The notes beneath the pieces were generated by a model. That model did not search any database, had not been told where the DNA came from, and worked only from the letters and a program-made list of their open reading frames with translations. A stretch of DNA of 61,914 bases from NCBI GenBank assembly GCA_020630875.1, contig JAHDIH010000011.1, forward strand, positions 1 through 61,914. The letters are read 5' to 3'. The stretch is from Deltaproteobacteria bacterium (GTDB taxonomy: Bacteria > Myxococcota_A > Polyangia > Haliangiales > Haliangiaceae). Position 1 is the stretch's first letter. Each line of letters opens with the position of its first letter. Both the position numbers and the translations under genes were made by a program. Below, in pieces: positions 53,342-61,914 of the stretch.

Positions 53342-54616
53342 GTGACGAAAACTGCACAGCTAATCATTGACGGCAAGACCTACGAACTACCAATCATTGA
53401 AGGCAGCGAAAATGATCGTGCCATCGATATCAAGAAGTTACGTTCTGAAACGGGCTACATCACCCTGGACCCAGGTTACAAGAGTACCGGTTCGACAAAG
53501 AGCGCCATTACGTTTCTGAACGGCGAAGAAGGTATTCTTCGATACCGTGGTTATCCTATCGAGCAACTCGCGGAAAAGTCCTCTTTCGTTGAGGTAGCCT
53601 ACCTCCTTATATACGGAGAACTTCCCACACCTGCTCAGTTTAAGACGTTCAGCGACGACCTAACGTACCACTCGATGATTCACGAAGGTATGCGTCATCT
53701 CTACGATGGATTTCCTTGGGGAAGCCATCCTATGGCGATGCTATCGTCAATGGTTTGCTCGCTCTCAGCTTACTACCCCGACAGCCTGGACCCGGATACC
53801 AACGTTGATACGCACATCACACGCGTGCTTTCAAAAGTCCGAACGATTGCGGCATTCGGGCATCAAAAGTCTCGGGGGAAGCCAATCATGTACCCCAAAA
53901 ACAACTTGGGTTACTGCGATAACTTTCTGCACATGATGTTTGCAGTTCCCGCAGAGGATTATGAAATAGATCCTAAGATCGTGAAAGCATTGAATACTTT
54001 GTTGATTCTGCATGCTGACCACGAGCAGAATTGTTCTGCATCTGCCGTCCGATTGGTTGGTTCGAGTAACGCGAACCTCTACGCCTCAATCAGTGCTGGA
54101 ATCTCCGCTCTTTGGGGACCGCTTCACGGTGGAGCGAACCAAGCGGTAATCGAAATGCTTGAACGCATTAAGGCCGGTGGCAGCGATTACAAAGGGTTCA
54201 TGGAGCGCGTGAAAAAGAAGGAAGAGCGTTTGATGGGCTTTGGTCATCGCGTCTACAAGAACTACGATCCGCGCGCCAAGATCCTTAAGGAAATGGCCGA
54301 CGATCTGCTTCCGCATCTTGGTGTCAGTGATCCTTTGCTTGATATCGCCAAAGAGCTTGAAGAAATTGCGCTAAGCGACAGTTACTTCGTGGATCGTAAG
54401 CTTTATCCTAACGTCGATTTCTATTCGGGGATGGTTTACAAAGCGCTTGGTATTCCAGTGAACATGTTCACCGTGATGTTTGCTCTCGGACGTATGCCGG
54501 GTTGGATTGCTCAGTGGAAAGAAATGATGGAGGATCCCAAGAAAGCCATTGGGCGTCCACGTCAGGTGTACACTGGCGAAAAAGAACGTCAGTTCGTGCC
54601 GTTGAATAAGCGATAG
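53342..54616 (+). CDS. gltA: Citrate synthase
   Basis: 424 residues (E. coli GltA 427), GTG start with AAGGAG 6-10 bases upstream. Condenses acetyl-CoA and oxaloacetate, entry to the TCA cycle. Catalytic residues are in LHADHEQNCSA, LWGPLHGGANQAV (His), GFGHRVYKNYDPRA (His) and FYSGMVYKALG (Asp nearby). The N-terminal domain of ~45 residues marks the hexameric, NADH-sensitive type II class. The cytochrome gene follows 10 bases later, so the two are likely one operon. Confidence 0.97.
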   Translation: MTKTAQLIIDGKTYELPIIEGSENDRAIDIKKLRSETGYITLDPGYKSTGSTKSAITFLNGEEGILRYRGYPIEQLAEKSSFVEVAYLLIYGELPTPAQFKTFSDDLTYHSMIHEGMRHLYDGFPWGSHPMAMLSSMVCSLSAYYPDSLDPDTNVDTHITRVLSKVRTIAAFGHQKSRGKPIMYPKNNLGYCDNFLHMMFAVPAEDYEIDPKIVKALNTLLILHADHEQNCSASAVRLVGSSNANLYASISAGISALWGPLHGGANQAVIEMLERIKAGGSDYKGFMERVKKKEERLMGFGHRVYKNYDPRAKILKEMADDLLPHLGVSDPLLDIAKELEEIALSDSYFVDRKLYPNVDFYSGMVYKALGIPVNMFTVMFALGRMPGWIAQWKEMMEDPKKAIGRPRQVYTGEKERQFVPLNKR

Positions 54617-54626
54617 AGAGAGATTT

Positions 54627-55670
54627 ATGCACGCTAAGACCAGCCACAATTTATTGTGGCTTTTCTTCGGACTAGGGTTAGCTTTCGTTGCGATAGCAAT
54701 TCAACCTGAGGTTTTGGAGTCGAAAACCATCGCTAAGTTAGGGATGTTGTTTTTACTACTGGGGGTAGTAGCGACATTTTTAATGTACAAACTTTGGGGG
54801 TACGACTTCGACAAGTCTACCGGAAAAAGTGAAGCACCGGCTTGGGCGATGGTGATGCACCGCGCCCTCGGTTACGGCTTCTTGATTACCTACGCGGCAA
54901 TCATGGCTCATATGGTGCCTCGCATGTGGCTGTATCAGGTGGAGTTTCCCGCAAGGACTGTGGCTCACATCATTCTGGGGTTCTCCGTTGGATTTTTGCT
55001 CATCATCAAGATTTCGATCATGCAGTTCTTCCGACACCTTGAAGAGTGGATGCCCGCGCTGGGAACCACTATTCTTTGGGCAAGTGTCATGCTCATGGCT
55101 CTGTCTGCTCCGGTCATTTTTTCGGAAAAGGACGCATTTACCCCGCAAAGTATGGCTCGGCTAAAAAAGGTTCTTCCGAATGCTGGTCTACCAGAGGGGA
55201 CCGATCTGGAGTTGCTGTCGGAAACCGATACACTGACTCACGGGCGATATGTGCTTCAAACCAACTGCGTCAAATGCCACGACATGCGCACCATTTTATT
55301 GAAACCTCGAAAACCAAGCGACTGGTATCGTACGGTGATTCGGATGGGGAAAAAGCCTGCGCTATTTGCGCCGATTTCTCACCAAGATGAGTTAGCAGTG
55401 ACTTCTTACTTAATTGCAATCACTCCAGAGATGGCTAACTCTCGCAAACCCAAGACCCTCGTGGAAAGAACTCCTCAGGCGGTTTACGAAGAAGCATGTT
55501 CGCAATGCCACGATCTGTCGGATGTAGATGATGCACCTCCTAAAACTGCAGACGAGGTAAAGTCTATGATTCAGCGAATGATCGATGAAAATGAAGCTGA
55601 GTTTGAACCGCAGGATATTCCACTAATCGAGCGTTATATGATTGAAAAGTACGTTTCCTCAGGCGCATAA
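54627..55670 (+). CDS. Membrane cytochrome with b561-like helices and two c-type haem sites
   Basis: 347 residues. Five or so N-terminal membrane helices (~8-165) with His78, His95, His114 and His137 placed like haem-b ligands. A periplasmic part with two CxxCH motifs (CVKCH ~214-218, CSQCH ~291-295) for covalent haem c. Probably an inner-membrane electron carrier between the quinone pool and periplasm. The domain combination is not one I can name. It follows gltA in the same unit. Confidence 0.8.
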   Translation: MHAKTSHNLLWLFFGLGLAFVAIAIQPEVLESKTIAKLGMLFLLLGVVATFLMYKLWGYDFDKSTGKSEAPAWAMVMHRALGYGFLITYAAIMAHMVPRMWLYQVEFPARTVAHIILGFSVGFLLIIKISIMQFFRHLEEWMPALGTTILWASVMLMALSAPVIFSEKDAFTPQSMARLKKVLPNAGLPEGTDLELLSETDTLTHGRYVLQTNCVKCHDMRTILLKPRKPSDWYRTVIRMGKKPALFAPISHQDELAVTSYLIAITPEMANSRKPKTLVERTPQAVYEEACSQCHDLSDVDDAPPKTADEVKSMIQRMIDENEAEFEPQDIPLIERYMIEKYVSSGA

Positions 55671-55679
55671 AAAAAGGGG

Positions 55680-56291
55680 TTGTCTGAGACGTTCATGATG
55701 ACTAGGTTAACGGTTATGAGCGCGTCAAAGAAATTCAAACAACTTTATAGCGATGCCTTTGAACTTGTTCACGGTCTTATTTTTGGTCACTTTGATCAAG
55801 TAGAAGAGCGTGATGCCACCGTAGCTGGAGAAACAATAGTCTTCACTGATGCGTCTACGTCCAGAAAAAAGCAGGCGGTTCCCGTTGCAGAGCCTTTTTC
55901 TAGTGTTTGCACGCAAGGTATCAGGGTAGAAGTCCGTTCGGTCTACCTGCCTAACCATTCGCAACCAGAACAAAAGCTATTCACGTTTGCTTATACCGTA
56001 ACTATTTCGAACGAAGGCAAAACGCCGGCAAAACTAGAAACTCGCCATTGGATCATCACCGACGGGTTTGGCACTGTTCAAGAAGTGAAGGGAGAGGGCG
56101 TGGTGGGAGAGAAACCTCATCTAAATCCTGGGCAAAGCTTTCAGTACACTTCAGGCTGTCAATTGCGCACTCCTGTGGGGACGATGCATGGAACGTATCA
56201 AATGCATCGCGACGACGGCGGGCAGTTTGATGCTGAAGTCGCGACTTTTTCTCTGGCAACGTCTACTACTTCTGATTCTATGAAAAACTGA
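55680..56291 (+). CDS. apaG: ApaG-domain protein
   Basis: About 200 residues. The last ~125 match ApaG: SVCTQGIRVEVRSVYLP, FTFAYTVTISNEG, RHWIITDGFGTVQEVKGEGVVGE, HLNPGQSFQYTSGC and MHGTYQM. It is a fibronectin-like fold whose biochemical role is not well defined. The start is uncertain: TTG 55680, ATG 55695 or ATG 55716 are all possible and only change a ~60-residue N-terminal extension not found in E. coli ApaG. A bidirectional terminator follows. Confidence 0.88.
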   Translation: MSETFMMTRLTVMSASKKFKQLYSDAFELVHGLIFGHFDQVEERDATVAGETIVFTDASTSRKKQAVPVAEPFSSVCTQGIRVEVRSVYLPNHSQPEQKLFTFAYTVTISNEGKTPAKLETRHWIITDGFGTVQEVKGEGVVGEKPHLNPGQSFQYTSGCQLRTPVGTMHGTYQMHRDDGGQFDAEVATFSLATSTTSDSMKN

Positions 56292-56315
56292 TTGCGCCTT
56301 TAAGATAAACCAATA

Positions 56316-56346
56316 AAAAGGACGAGCATTTCGCTCGTCCTTTTTG
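56316..56346. terminator. Bidirectional rho-independent terminator
   Basis: AAAAAGGACGAGC and GCTCGTCCTTTTT form a 13-bp stem with a 5-base loop; it has a T-run on either strand. It separates apaG from the convergent PilY1-like gene. Confidence 0.92.
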
Positions 56347-56367
56347 CGTTAAGAGTTTTCCCTTGTG

Positions 56368-59300
56368 TTAGAAACTAGACCATCCCATCAGACTGAATCC
56401 TTCTTCTAGATTGATGGACGTCTGTTGGTGGGTGTTGTTCTTGGTGTCATCTCCTGCATTCCTTGCTCTTGGTTCTCCAATCCTGGTAATGGAGCCATCA
56501 AGGGTGGAGAAGTAGATAGCGTCCGCATCACCATAAACGTTGCTAACCGCACCAGAACTGACCTCTGCCGGGCATTGTTCGTATTTGAAACCACCGACGC
56601 AGGCATCGTCGTTTTCGCAGCCGACGGCGCCAATAGTTCCGTTACCTTCTTCGCAGCGGTTGAGTCCAAATACCCAAACCTCCGTGGAACCATCGTCGCA
56701 GGAGCCAGGGATAGGATCCCACGTCACGGTGGTCACAATGTTGGTCTTGGTAACCAAGGTGCCACCATAGAACTTGCCCCAAACGCCACTTTTCTGAGGC
56801 GCTTGAATGACGGAACGGACCTGGCCGGTGTCTGCGTATACCCCATAGAAGTTATTGGGCCGGTCGGTGGAGTAGCTGGTAAGTCCACCGGTGCCATAGA
56901 ACGCTGTGGTTCGTCCAGTAACATCTGCGCGAAGTGCAATTGTTCCAGAGATTGGGTCGGTTGGCGTCATGTCAAAGTCCGGCAGGTGAGGGCAGCTTGG
57001 ATCGACAGGGGCCGACTGTTCGTCAAGGCACCACACTGCGCTGTAGTTGTCGCAAGCCCAACCTGGCTTACAGAACGAATGCGTCTCGTTGTCATTTTCA
57101 CAGAATTGACAGAAACAGAGGTCTTTCCAATTCACAGTTTTGTTGCCACCCAACCGTACGCTGCGTGTTTGAATCTGTTTGAAGTTTCCAGGGACGCTTT
57201 GCGGCGAGCAAACGTTTTCTACCCAGCTGTGGGTAAAGCAGCCCCACCACGCGCAAACTCTTTGGCTCTTCGGGACGTCCGAGCAGACCGTCTCCGTGAC
57301 CTGTTCGGTAGCTACTAGGTAGGTTGGGTCTTTTTCGCAGATCAATTGAAGCTCCATGTCTTCCCAGGTGTAGGTTTGCAACTGAACAATATCGCCAGCA
57401 AGAAGCGCGTCACCGTTAGCGTGAGTCTCTCCGTTGTATGGCAGGCCACAGTCGTATTGCGATGGATCGCAAGGAGGCACCGTATCAAGGTTGAGTCCAC
57501 TACTGAGGGTACGAGAGTAAAGCGCGCGGGTATCAAAGACAATTCCCTTGCCGCCTAAGCGTTTATCAAAGCTAGGGGAGAATCCTGCAAGTGCTGGGTC
57601 GCTTGGTGTTTTCTCTGCAGGTTGCGCAAAGAGCCAGCCGCCACCTTTGTTTTGCGCAATCGGAAGTTTATAACAAACTCCGCAGGCATCACAGAAGAAT
57701 GCTCTGTCCATGAAACCGTCCAGCATCGGCATGGCGTCGGTGCTGCTCGCACCATCGAGTCCACGCTGCAGGGAGTACATCTGGTCCGCAATATCGTCGG
57801 TTTCGTAGGCAACGACATCGGTGGTGATGGCGCAGAGCGCGTTAAAACGCCATAGTGGTGAACCCGTGAGAGTATCGACGGCGGTCATGGTGCGCCCTTT
57901 TTTCTCAAAGAATGGGTCTACACCGGACGCGGTGATAATCATGAAACGTTCCTCGTCATTGATCTTTACTCGCGCGGATACTGGCTTGGTGGTGGCTTTA
58001 CCTGACTCTCCATCGCCACCGGCATAGTTGGACCAAAGGCCAATGGGGCCAGCTTCCGGGTTCGTGATGTCCATGGTAAAGACGTGACGGCCGCCATTGC
58101 CCATGCCTAAACTAGCTACGGTTCTCATTTTTCCGGTGACTCTATCTCGAACGTCTACTACCAGAACTGCACCGTCTGGATAGTGAGTCACTTTGGTGCC
58201 AATGGTCTGACTGTTTTTATAGTCTTGTTTCATGCGTGCGGCCACTGACGGTGGAACTACGGCCCACATCTCAGTTCCGTTGTTTCCAGTCAGCCCTGGG
58301 TTGAGGCAGCAATCCTGGTACGTACCATCTACATTAGGTACGCATTGGTCGGAGAGCCCTGTTTTGGAAGTTTGACTATCTACGCCGTACTCACCTGTGA
58401 CCACGTTATTTTCAATAGCGTGAACCGCACCATCTTTGGAGCCGTACAGCGCGAAGGTATCCCTTGCTCCAAAACTTTCGCCTTGCACGTATCCGTCGTC
58501 GTCTGGGCCGGCCATGAAGGCATCCACCAACTGGCGGTCGGCAAAGTCATTGTTCTGGTCGTCGCCATCGGCAAAGATGTACCAAAGTGGTAATCCTGGA
58601 GGCGGTATCACTGCTGGGGTAGAATGTTCGACCGCGCCGTGAACCTGGTAGCCTTGGTCGCCGGCGAACTTCGGACTTTGCATCCAATAAATGGTTTCTG
58701 CCAGCAGTTGGTCTGAGGTAGGAGAAGAAGGTCCTGTAGTAAACGTTTCGTGCATTTGCGCGTTGGCGGCCCCGTCGCTTGGAATCAGGTATTGACCCTT
58801 TCCATGAATATCTGTGGTGTAGATATCGCGATTGGTTTGGTATTCGATCTTGTTGGCTACATCCCAATAGCAGGTGTCCATCGCCGCGTTGAACGCGTAG
58901 AAGTGTCCCGCGTCACCGAAGTCCGTGTAAGAGCCGGTGTAAAGAACACCATCGGACAGAACCGTTCCCGCCGCGAAGATTTCAACAATTTGTTTATGGT
59001 TGACCGCAAACTCAAGTTTATGCAGCTCTGGCGCTTTGACGGCACCAGTCTTGAAGACAACTTTAAAGTAGAGTACTCGGCCTGGGTCTTGGAAGTTCGC
59101 ACAAATGTCGTAGGAGCTTCCTGAGGGGCAGGGGCGTCCTGGTACCCAGTTGTGGATGCCGTTGGCATCTGCTGGTTGGTTGTCAAACCATAGCTGCATT
59201 AGGTTACCTTCCAAGAAGTAATGAGTGTTCTCTTTTGCTTTGACCGCTACGTCCGTGATCACCTGGTCAATATTGTCATCAATAAATTGTAGTGGCACTC

Positions 59301-61914
59301 GCTTTGAGATTGCCTCGGATTGTGCTTGGAACGTACCACTGACGCGGTTAGAGAAAATATAGAATGAGCCACTAGTTCCATTGCCATCGGCAATAGCAAG
59401 GTCTATCGTGTTGTCCGGGTCTCCGTCGTAGTTGAATGCTGCGCCTTGGTCTGCGTCAGTAAGTGGACTACTATGTGCGGTTTGCCAAACGAGTGAGCGA
59501 TCTTGTAACCCGTCGTTGTTAATGTCCCTTGGTGCAAAAGGGTTGCCGGTACAGTCCTCGGTACTTCCGTATTCTTGCGAGCACATGTTTTGGAACAGGG
59601 CCGCTTCACCACCAATGGTGAACTTTCGAGAGAAGTCGGGGCTGTTGCAAAGTGGGTCAGAGGCGTTCCAAGGAATAGGGTTGCCCATATTATCGACACC
59701 ATCGCATCCCAAAGGCAACCTTTGGGCGTTCCAGTTGTCCGTGCTTGCCACAATGTCGGGCTTTCCATCAAGGGAGAAGTCACCGCCAAATATTCCGGTG
59801 GGGCCATTCATCGGTGCGAAAGGAAGCGCCGAATAACCACCTACAGCCACCGAGAGTGAGTCAAGGCCTTCGTAGAGTCGCAGCCTAGCGTCTGGATTGT
59901 AACAACAAGCTGGCGCGCCAACGATAAGGTCTTTTTTTCCATCATCGTTTACGTCGATGTAGTCGAAAACAGGCTGGTGTCCTTTGTCGTCATTGAGTGG
60001 AGGGAAGAACTGTTGTCCGGCTTGCATCTTGCTCATGAATTCACTGCGATCCGGGAAGTTGAGAATGGATGCGTTCACGAGATATCCCCCCATACTTGCG
60101 TTACTTGCTACATTATACCAATTTAGAACTGTTGAGCCTGCAACGCAGGGAAGCAGCTCTCCTTCTGCCGCTCTGAAGTCAGCAGGTGGCGGAGTAATGT
60201 AAGTGCACTCATTTTGGAGGACGCTGATTGCTCCACCGTAGGTATTGCCATTTATGCCCGCACTTCCTTCTCCGACATTACCGCCGCCACTAATAAGCAG
60301 ATCAAGTCGGCCATCGCGGTCAAAATCTATCGGTACAGCATAGGGTTGCCACTTCGTTTTCCCCACGTTGTCAATGTTTGAACCCTTTACATCATAAGCC
60401 TTTGGTGGAGTGTTCCCCGTGGCTGGACCTCCGCTGGCTGCAGCAAAGGTGCCGTGTTGCGTTTGTGGTTGCACAAAGTTGTTTGGCGGGACTTGGTTGG
60501 CGCAATCGTTCGTCGGGCAGTACGGATTTGTGGTTGTACCTCCCAAGCTCCTGAACATATCAATTCTTGCAAGGTATTCTCCTGAGTTGCCGGAGAACAC
60601 AATTACATCGTCATTTCCGTCTCCGTCAAAGTCTCCACCAGCTAAGCCATTCCATCGGTAATTCGTAACATGTCTAAGGATAGTAGATGGGCGGAAGACT
60701 GGGTATGCGAAAGCGTCGGGATTGTTCCATGCTGGTTCAACGTTCGACTGACTCAGCAACGTATCTGGGTCGGTCCATGTTGCAGTGCCGAAGTAGCAAG
60801 AATGGTTTTGTACGATTCGAATAGTTCCTGACTCGTTGGCTCCGCCATTGCCAAACTGAGCGGTAGCGAGGTCATCACATTTACGAACTTCACCTGGTTT
60901 TTCAAAGAACTCTCCTGCAGCGAGAAATGAGGCAGGAACCTCAATTCCTTTCTTGCCAGCTGTTACAAAGTTACCACCTTGTCGTGCCGGCTTTATGCAG
61001 CCAATCGTGCCAGGATTGTTGAGGCATGCGTTACTCCACACGGTTCCTTTGTGTTGCGCAATGATTTCTTCCAGTAAGACATCCTGATAGACGACAGGGT
61101 TGTCCCACACCGAGCTGCATTCTGCGGCAGTCGGTGTTCCACCAACCGTGTTGGAATCGCAAATGCACTCGGTACCGTTGCAGACAAAAATTTCATCTTC
61201 TTCACATGGCGACTCTTGCGGATCCCAGGGCACGCACTGGCACTCTGGATTTCGTCCGGAAAGGCACTCTAAGACCTCACCCTGTCCGCAGTTTAGATTA
61301 ACAATCTCTTCGCAGATGCAAACGGTTTCTCCGTTGATGACTTCACAGACTTGCTGCTCCCCTTCCGGGCATTGCGTTCCACTGGAGACGCACTCGCAGA
61401 TACGTGTGCGCACCGTCAATGCGCTAGTTTGCCCGGGAGGCACCACGCCGGCATCATAGAGAAGGCACTCTTTGGTTTGCGTTTCGTTGGGAGCAGGGCA
61501 GTTGTCGTCGATCTGATAGCAGAGCTCATCAAAGTTCTCGTAATATCCAGGTTTGCAGTCGCACTCGCAGATGGCAGAACAATTGTTTTCAACAATAGCG
61601 TGAATGTTAGAGCCCGTTTGGTAGGTTAGCGATCCTCCCGCGGGCGGGTTGCCAGTATCACTCGGTGTGCAGATTCTCTCTCGCTGCCAGTACTGACTGC
61701 TTGGAGAATTGCTCGTTTGACAGGAGCTGGGCCCTTGCTGGCAGAAGCAGAACTCTTTATTGGTTGCAACAGATGACGGGTAGAGCGTGGCAGCAGGGCA
61801 TTCTCCTACCCAACCTCCACCTGGAAGGGCCGGGTTGTTGTCGCAGTACGCTTGGCTGGTAGCGCATCCACGCAGGTTGCACGAACACTGTCGTTGGTTA
61901 CTCGCGGGCCACCC
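56368..61914 (-). CDS. Giant PilY1-like type IV pilus tip/adhesin protein (5' end outside window)
   Basis: The reading frame is open from the stop at 56368 to the right edge, ~1848 residues. Visible order, N to C: Cys-rich region with many CxC pairs (edge to ~60930); FG-GAP/EF-hand-like repeats (GGDFDGDGNDDVIV, IDFDRDGRLDLLI, DVNDDGKKDLIVG, DINNDGLQD) that should bind Ca2+; then the PilY1 propeller (GSKDGAVHAIEN, GTEMWAVVPPSVAARM, FTMDITNPEAG) and a second Cys-rich insertion (CAWWGCF). PilY1 proteins sit at pilus tips and help assembly and adhesion. Likely secreted; the signal peptide lies beyond the window. A GTG at 61446 is internal, not the start. Confidence 0.9.
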   Translation of the reverse strand, partial: GWPASNQRQCSCNLRGCATSQAYCDNNPALPGGGWVGECPAATLYPSSVATNKEFCFCQQGPSSCQTSNSPSSQYWQRERICTPSDTGNPPAGGSLTYQTGSNIHAIVENNCSAICECDCKPGYYENFDELCYQIDDNCPAPNETQTKECLLYDAGVVPPGQTSALTVRTRICECVSSGTQCPEGEQQVCEVINGETVCICEEIVNLNCGQGEVLECLSGRNPECQCVPWDPQESPCEEDEIFVCNGTECICDSNTVGGTPTAAECSSVWDNPVVYQDVLLEEIIAQHKGTVWSNACLNNPGTIGCIKPARQGGNFVTAGKKGIEVPASFLAAGEFFEKPGEVRKCDDLATAQFGNGGANESGTIRIVQNHSCYFGTATWTDPDTLLSQSNVEPAWNNPDAFAYPVFRPSTILRHVTNYRWNGLAGGDFDGDGNDDVIVFSGNSGEYLARIDMFRSLGGTTTNPYCPTNDCANQVPPNNFVQPQTQHGTFAAASGGPATGNTPPKAYDVKGSNIDNVGKTKWQPYAVPIDFDRDGRLDLLISGGGNVGEGSAGINGNTYGGAISVLQNECTYITPPPADFRAAEGELLPCVAGSTVLNWYNVASNASMGGYLVNASILNFPDRSEFMSKMQAGQQFFPPLNDDKGHQPVFDYIDVNDDGKKDLIVGAPACCYNPDARLRLYEGLDSLSVAVGGYSALPFAPMNGPTGIFGGDFSLDGKPDIVASTDNWNAQRLPLGCDGVDNMGNPIPWNASDPLCNSPDFSRKFTIGGEAALFQNMCSQEYGSTEDCTGNPFAPRDINNDGLQDRSLVWQTAHSSPLTDADQGAAFNYDGDPDNTIDLAIADGNGTSGSFYIFSNRVSGTFQAQSEAISKRVPLQFIDDNIDQVITDVAVKAKENTHYFLEGNLMQLWFDNQPADANGIHNWVPGRPCPSGSSYDICANFQDPGRVLYFKVVFKTGAVKAPELHKLEFAVNHKQIVEIFAAGTVLSDGVLYTGSYTDFGDAGHFYAFNAAMDTCYWDVANKIEYQTNRDIYTTDIHGKGQYLIPSDGAANAQMHETFTTGPSSPTSDQLLAETIYWMQSPKFAGDQGYQVHGAVEHSTPAVIPPPGLPLWYIFADGDDQNNDFADRQLVDAFMAGPDDDGYVQGESFGARDTFALYGSKDGAVHAIENNVVTGEYGVDSQTSKTGLSDQCVPNVDGTYQDCCLNPGLTGNNGTEMWAVVPPSVAARMKQDYKNSQTIGTKVTHYPDGAVLVVDVRDRVTGKMRTVASLGMGNGGRHVFTMDITNPEAGPIGLWSNYAGGDGESGKATTKPVSARVKINDEERFMIITASGVDPFFEKKGRTMTAVDTLTGSPLWRFNALCAITTDVVAYETDDIADQMYSLQRGLDGASSTDAMPMLDGFMDRAFFCDACGVCYKLPIAQNKGGGWLFAQPAEKTPSDPALAGFSPSFDKRLGGKGIVFDTRALYSRTLSSGLNLDTVPPCDPSQYDCGLPYNGETHANGDALLAGDIVQLQTYTWEDMELQLICEKDPTYLVATEQVTETVCSDVPKSQRVCAWWGCFTHSWVENVCSPQSVPGNFKQIQTRSVRLGGNKTVNWKDLCFCQFCENDNETHSFCKPGWACDNYSAVWCLDEQSAPVDPSCPHLPDFDMTPTDPISGTIALRADVTGRTTAFYGTGGLTSYSTDRPNNFYGVYADTGQVRSVIQAPQKSGVWGKFYGGTLVTKTNIVTTVTWDPIPGSCDDGSTEVWVFGLNRCEEGNGTIGAVGCENDDACVGGFKYEQCPAEVSSGAVSNVYGDADAIYFSTLDGSITRIGEPRARNAGDDTKNNTHQQTSINLEEGFSLMGWSSF

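Noticed and set aside
56425..57318. A long plus-strand open frame (297 codons)
   Set aside because: It is antisense to the PilY1-like gene, which has clear domains; the plus-strand product has no recognisable motif.
61440..61446. GTG at 61446 as the start of the PilY1-like protein
   Set aside because: The frame stays open and Cys-rich to the window edge, so the GTG is internal.

Overview
The window reads as a chromosomal segment of a Gram-negative bacterium of the former delta-proteobacteria, most likely Myxococcota or a close relative. The signs are many short lipoproteins with a lipobox followed by Asp/Gly/Ser-rich linkers, membrane-anchored Hanks-type Ser/Thr kinases, a very large PilY1-like pilus-tip protein, an Omp85 protein, MacB-type ABC exporters and a complete ISC operon. 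Base composition is near 50% GC by eye, low for classical myxobacteria, so the genus is left open. Packing is tight: many ATGA/GTGA/TAATG start-stop overlaps, and several convergent pairs overlap at their stop codons.

Layout. 1-484: end of a 23S rRNA gene, 5S rRNA and a strong terminator closing an rRNA operon. 0.6-9.0 kb: exported proteins, lipoproteins and two paralogous membrane Ser/Thr kinases. 9.1-12.5 kb: sulfate assimilation (PQ-loop membrane protein, cysH of the Fe-S APS-reductase type, cysD, cysN with an odd C-terminal tail). 12.5-14.3 kb: a gluzincin-like lipoprotein and a DUF1304 membrane protein. 14.4-20.3 kb: an ISC operon (MerR-type regulator, iscS, iscU, iscA, hscB, hscA, fdx, an unknown 77-residue protein, a hot-dog thioesterase). 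20.3-23.3 kb: a long SspB-like ClpXP adaptor, a DUF4863 cupin, a lipoprotein and a PilZ protein. 23.5-33.8 kb: a secreted transglutaminase-elicitor protein with PPC domains, an O-methyltransferase, a COG3146 acyltransferase, a glutaredoxin/HesB/rhodanese triple fusion, a DUF362 protein followed by a small broken gene, an acyl-CoA ligase and a VanX-like dipeptidase lipoprotein.

33.8-44.4 kb: a ribosomal cluster rpsR-rpsN-rplX, orn, an Omp85 protein, Ppx/GppA, a four-gene MacAB-like ABC exporter, yicC and a small exported protein. 44.4-49.9 kb: a minus-strand run map-hemB-amidohydrolase-lipoprotein-cysS. 50-53.2 kb: a CruF-like membrane protein and a convergent UbiA prenyltransferase (possible carotenoid or lipid tailoring), a TPR-like membrane protein and a GIY-YIG protein without a standard start codon. 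53.3-56.3 kb: citrate synthase, a membrane cytochrome with two CxxCH sites and ApaG. 56.4 kb to the end: the C-terminal ~1850 residues of a giant PilY1-like protein whose start lies beyond the window.

The most unusual parts are the ISC operon (MerR-type regulator with four cysteines instead of IscR, a palindrome upstream, two extra genes at its end), the CGFS-glutaredoxin/HesB/rhodanese fusion, the S18-S14-L24 trio away from the normal ribosomal operons, the CysN tail resembling a decayed APS kinase, and the SspB-like adaptor with a new N-terminal half. No CRISPR array, transposase, integrase, prophage or tRNA gene was recognised.
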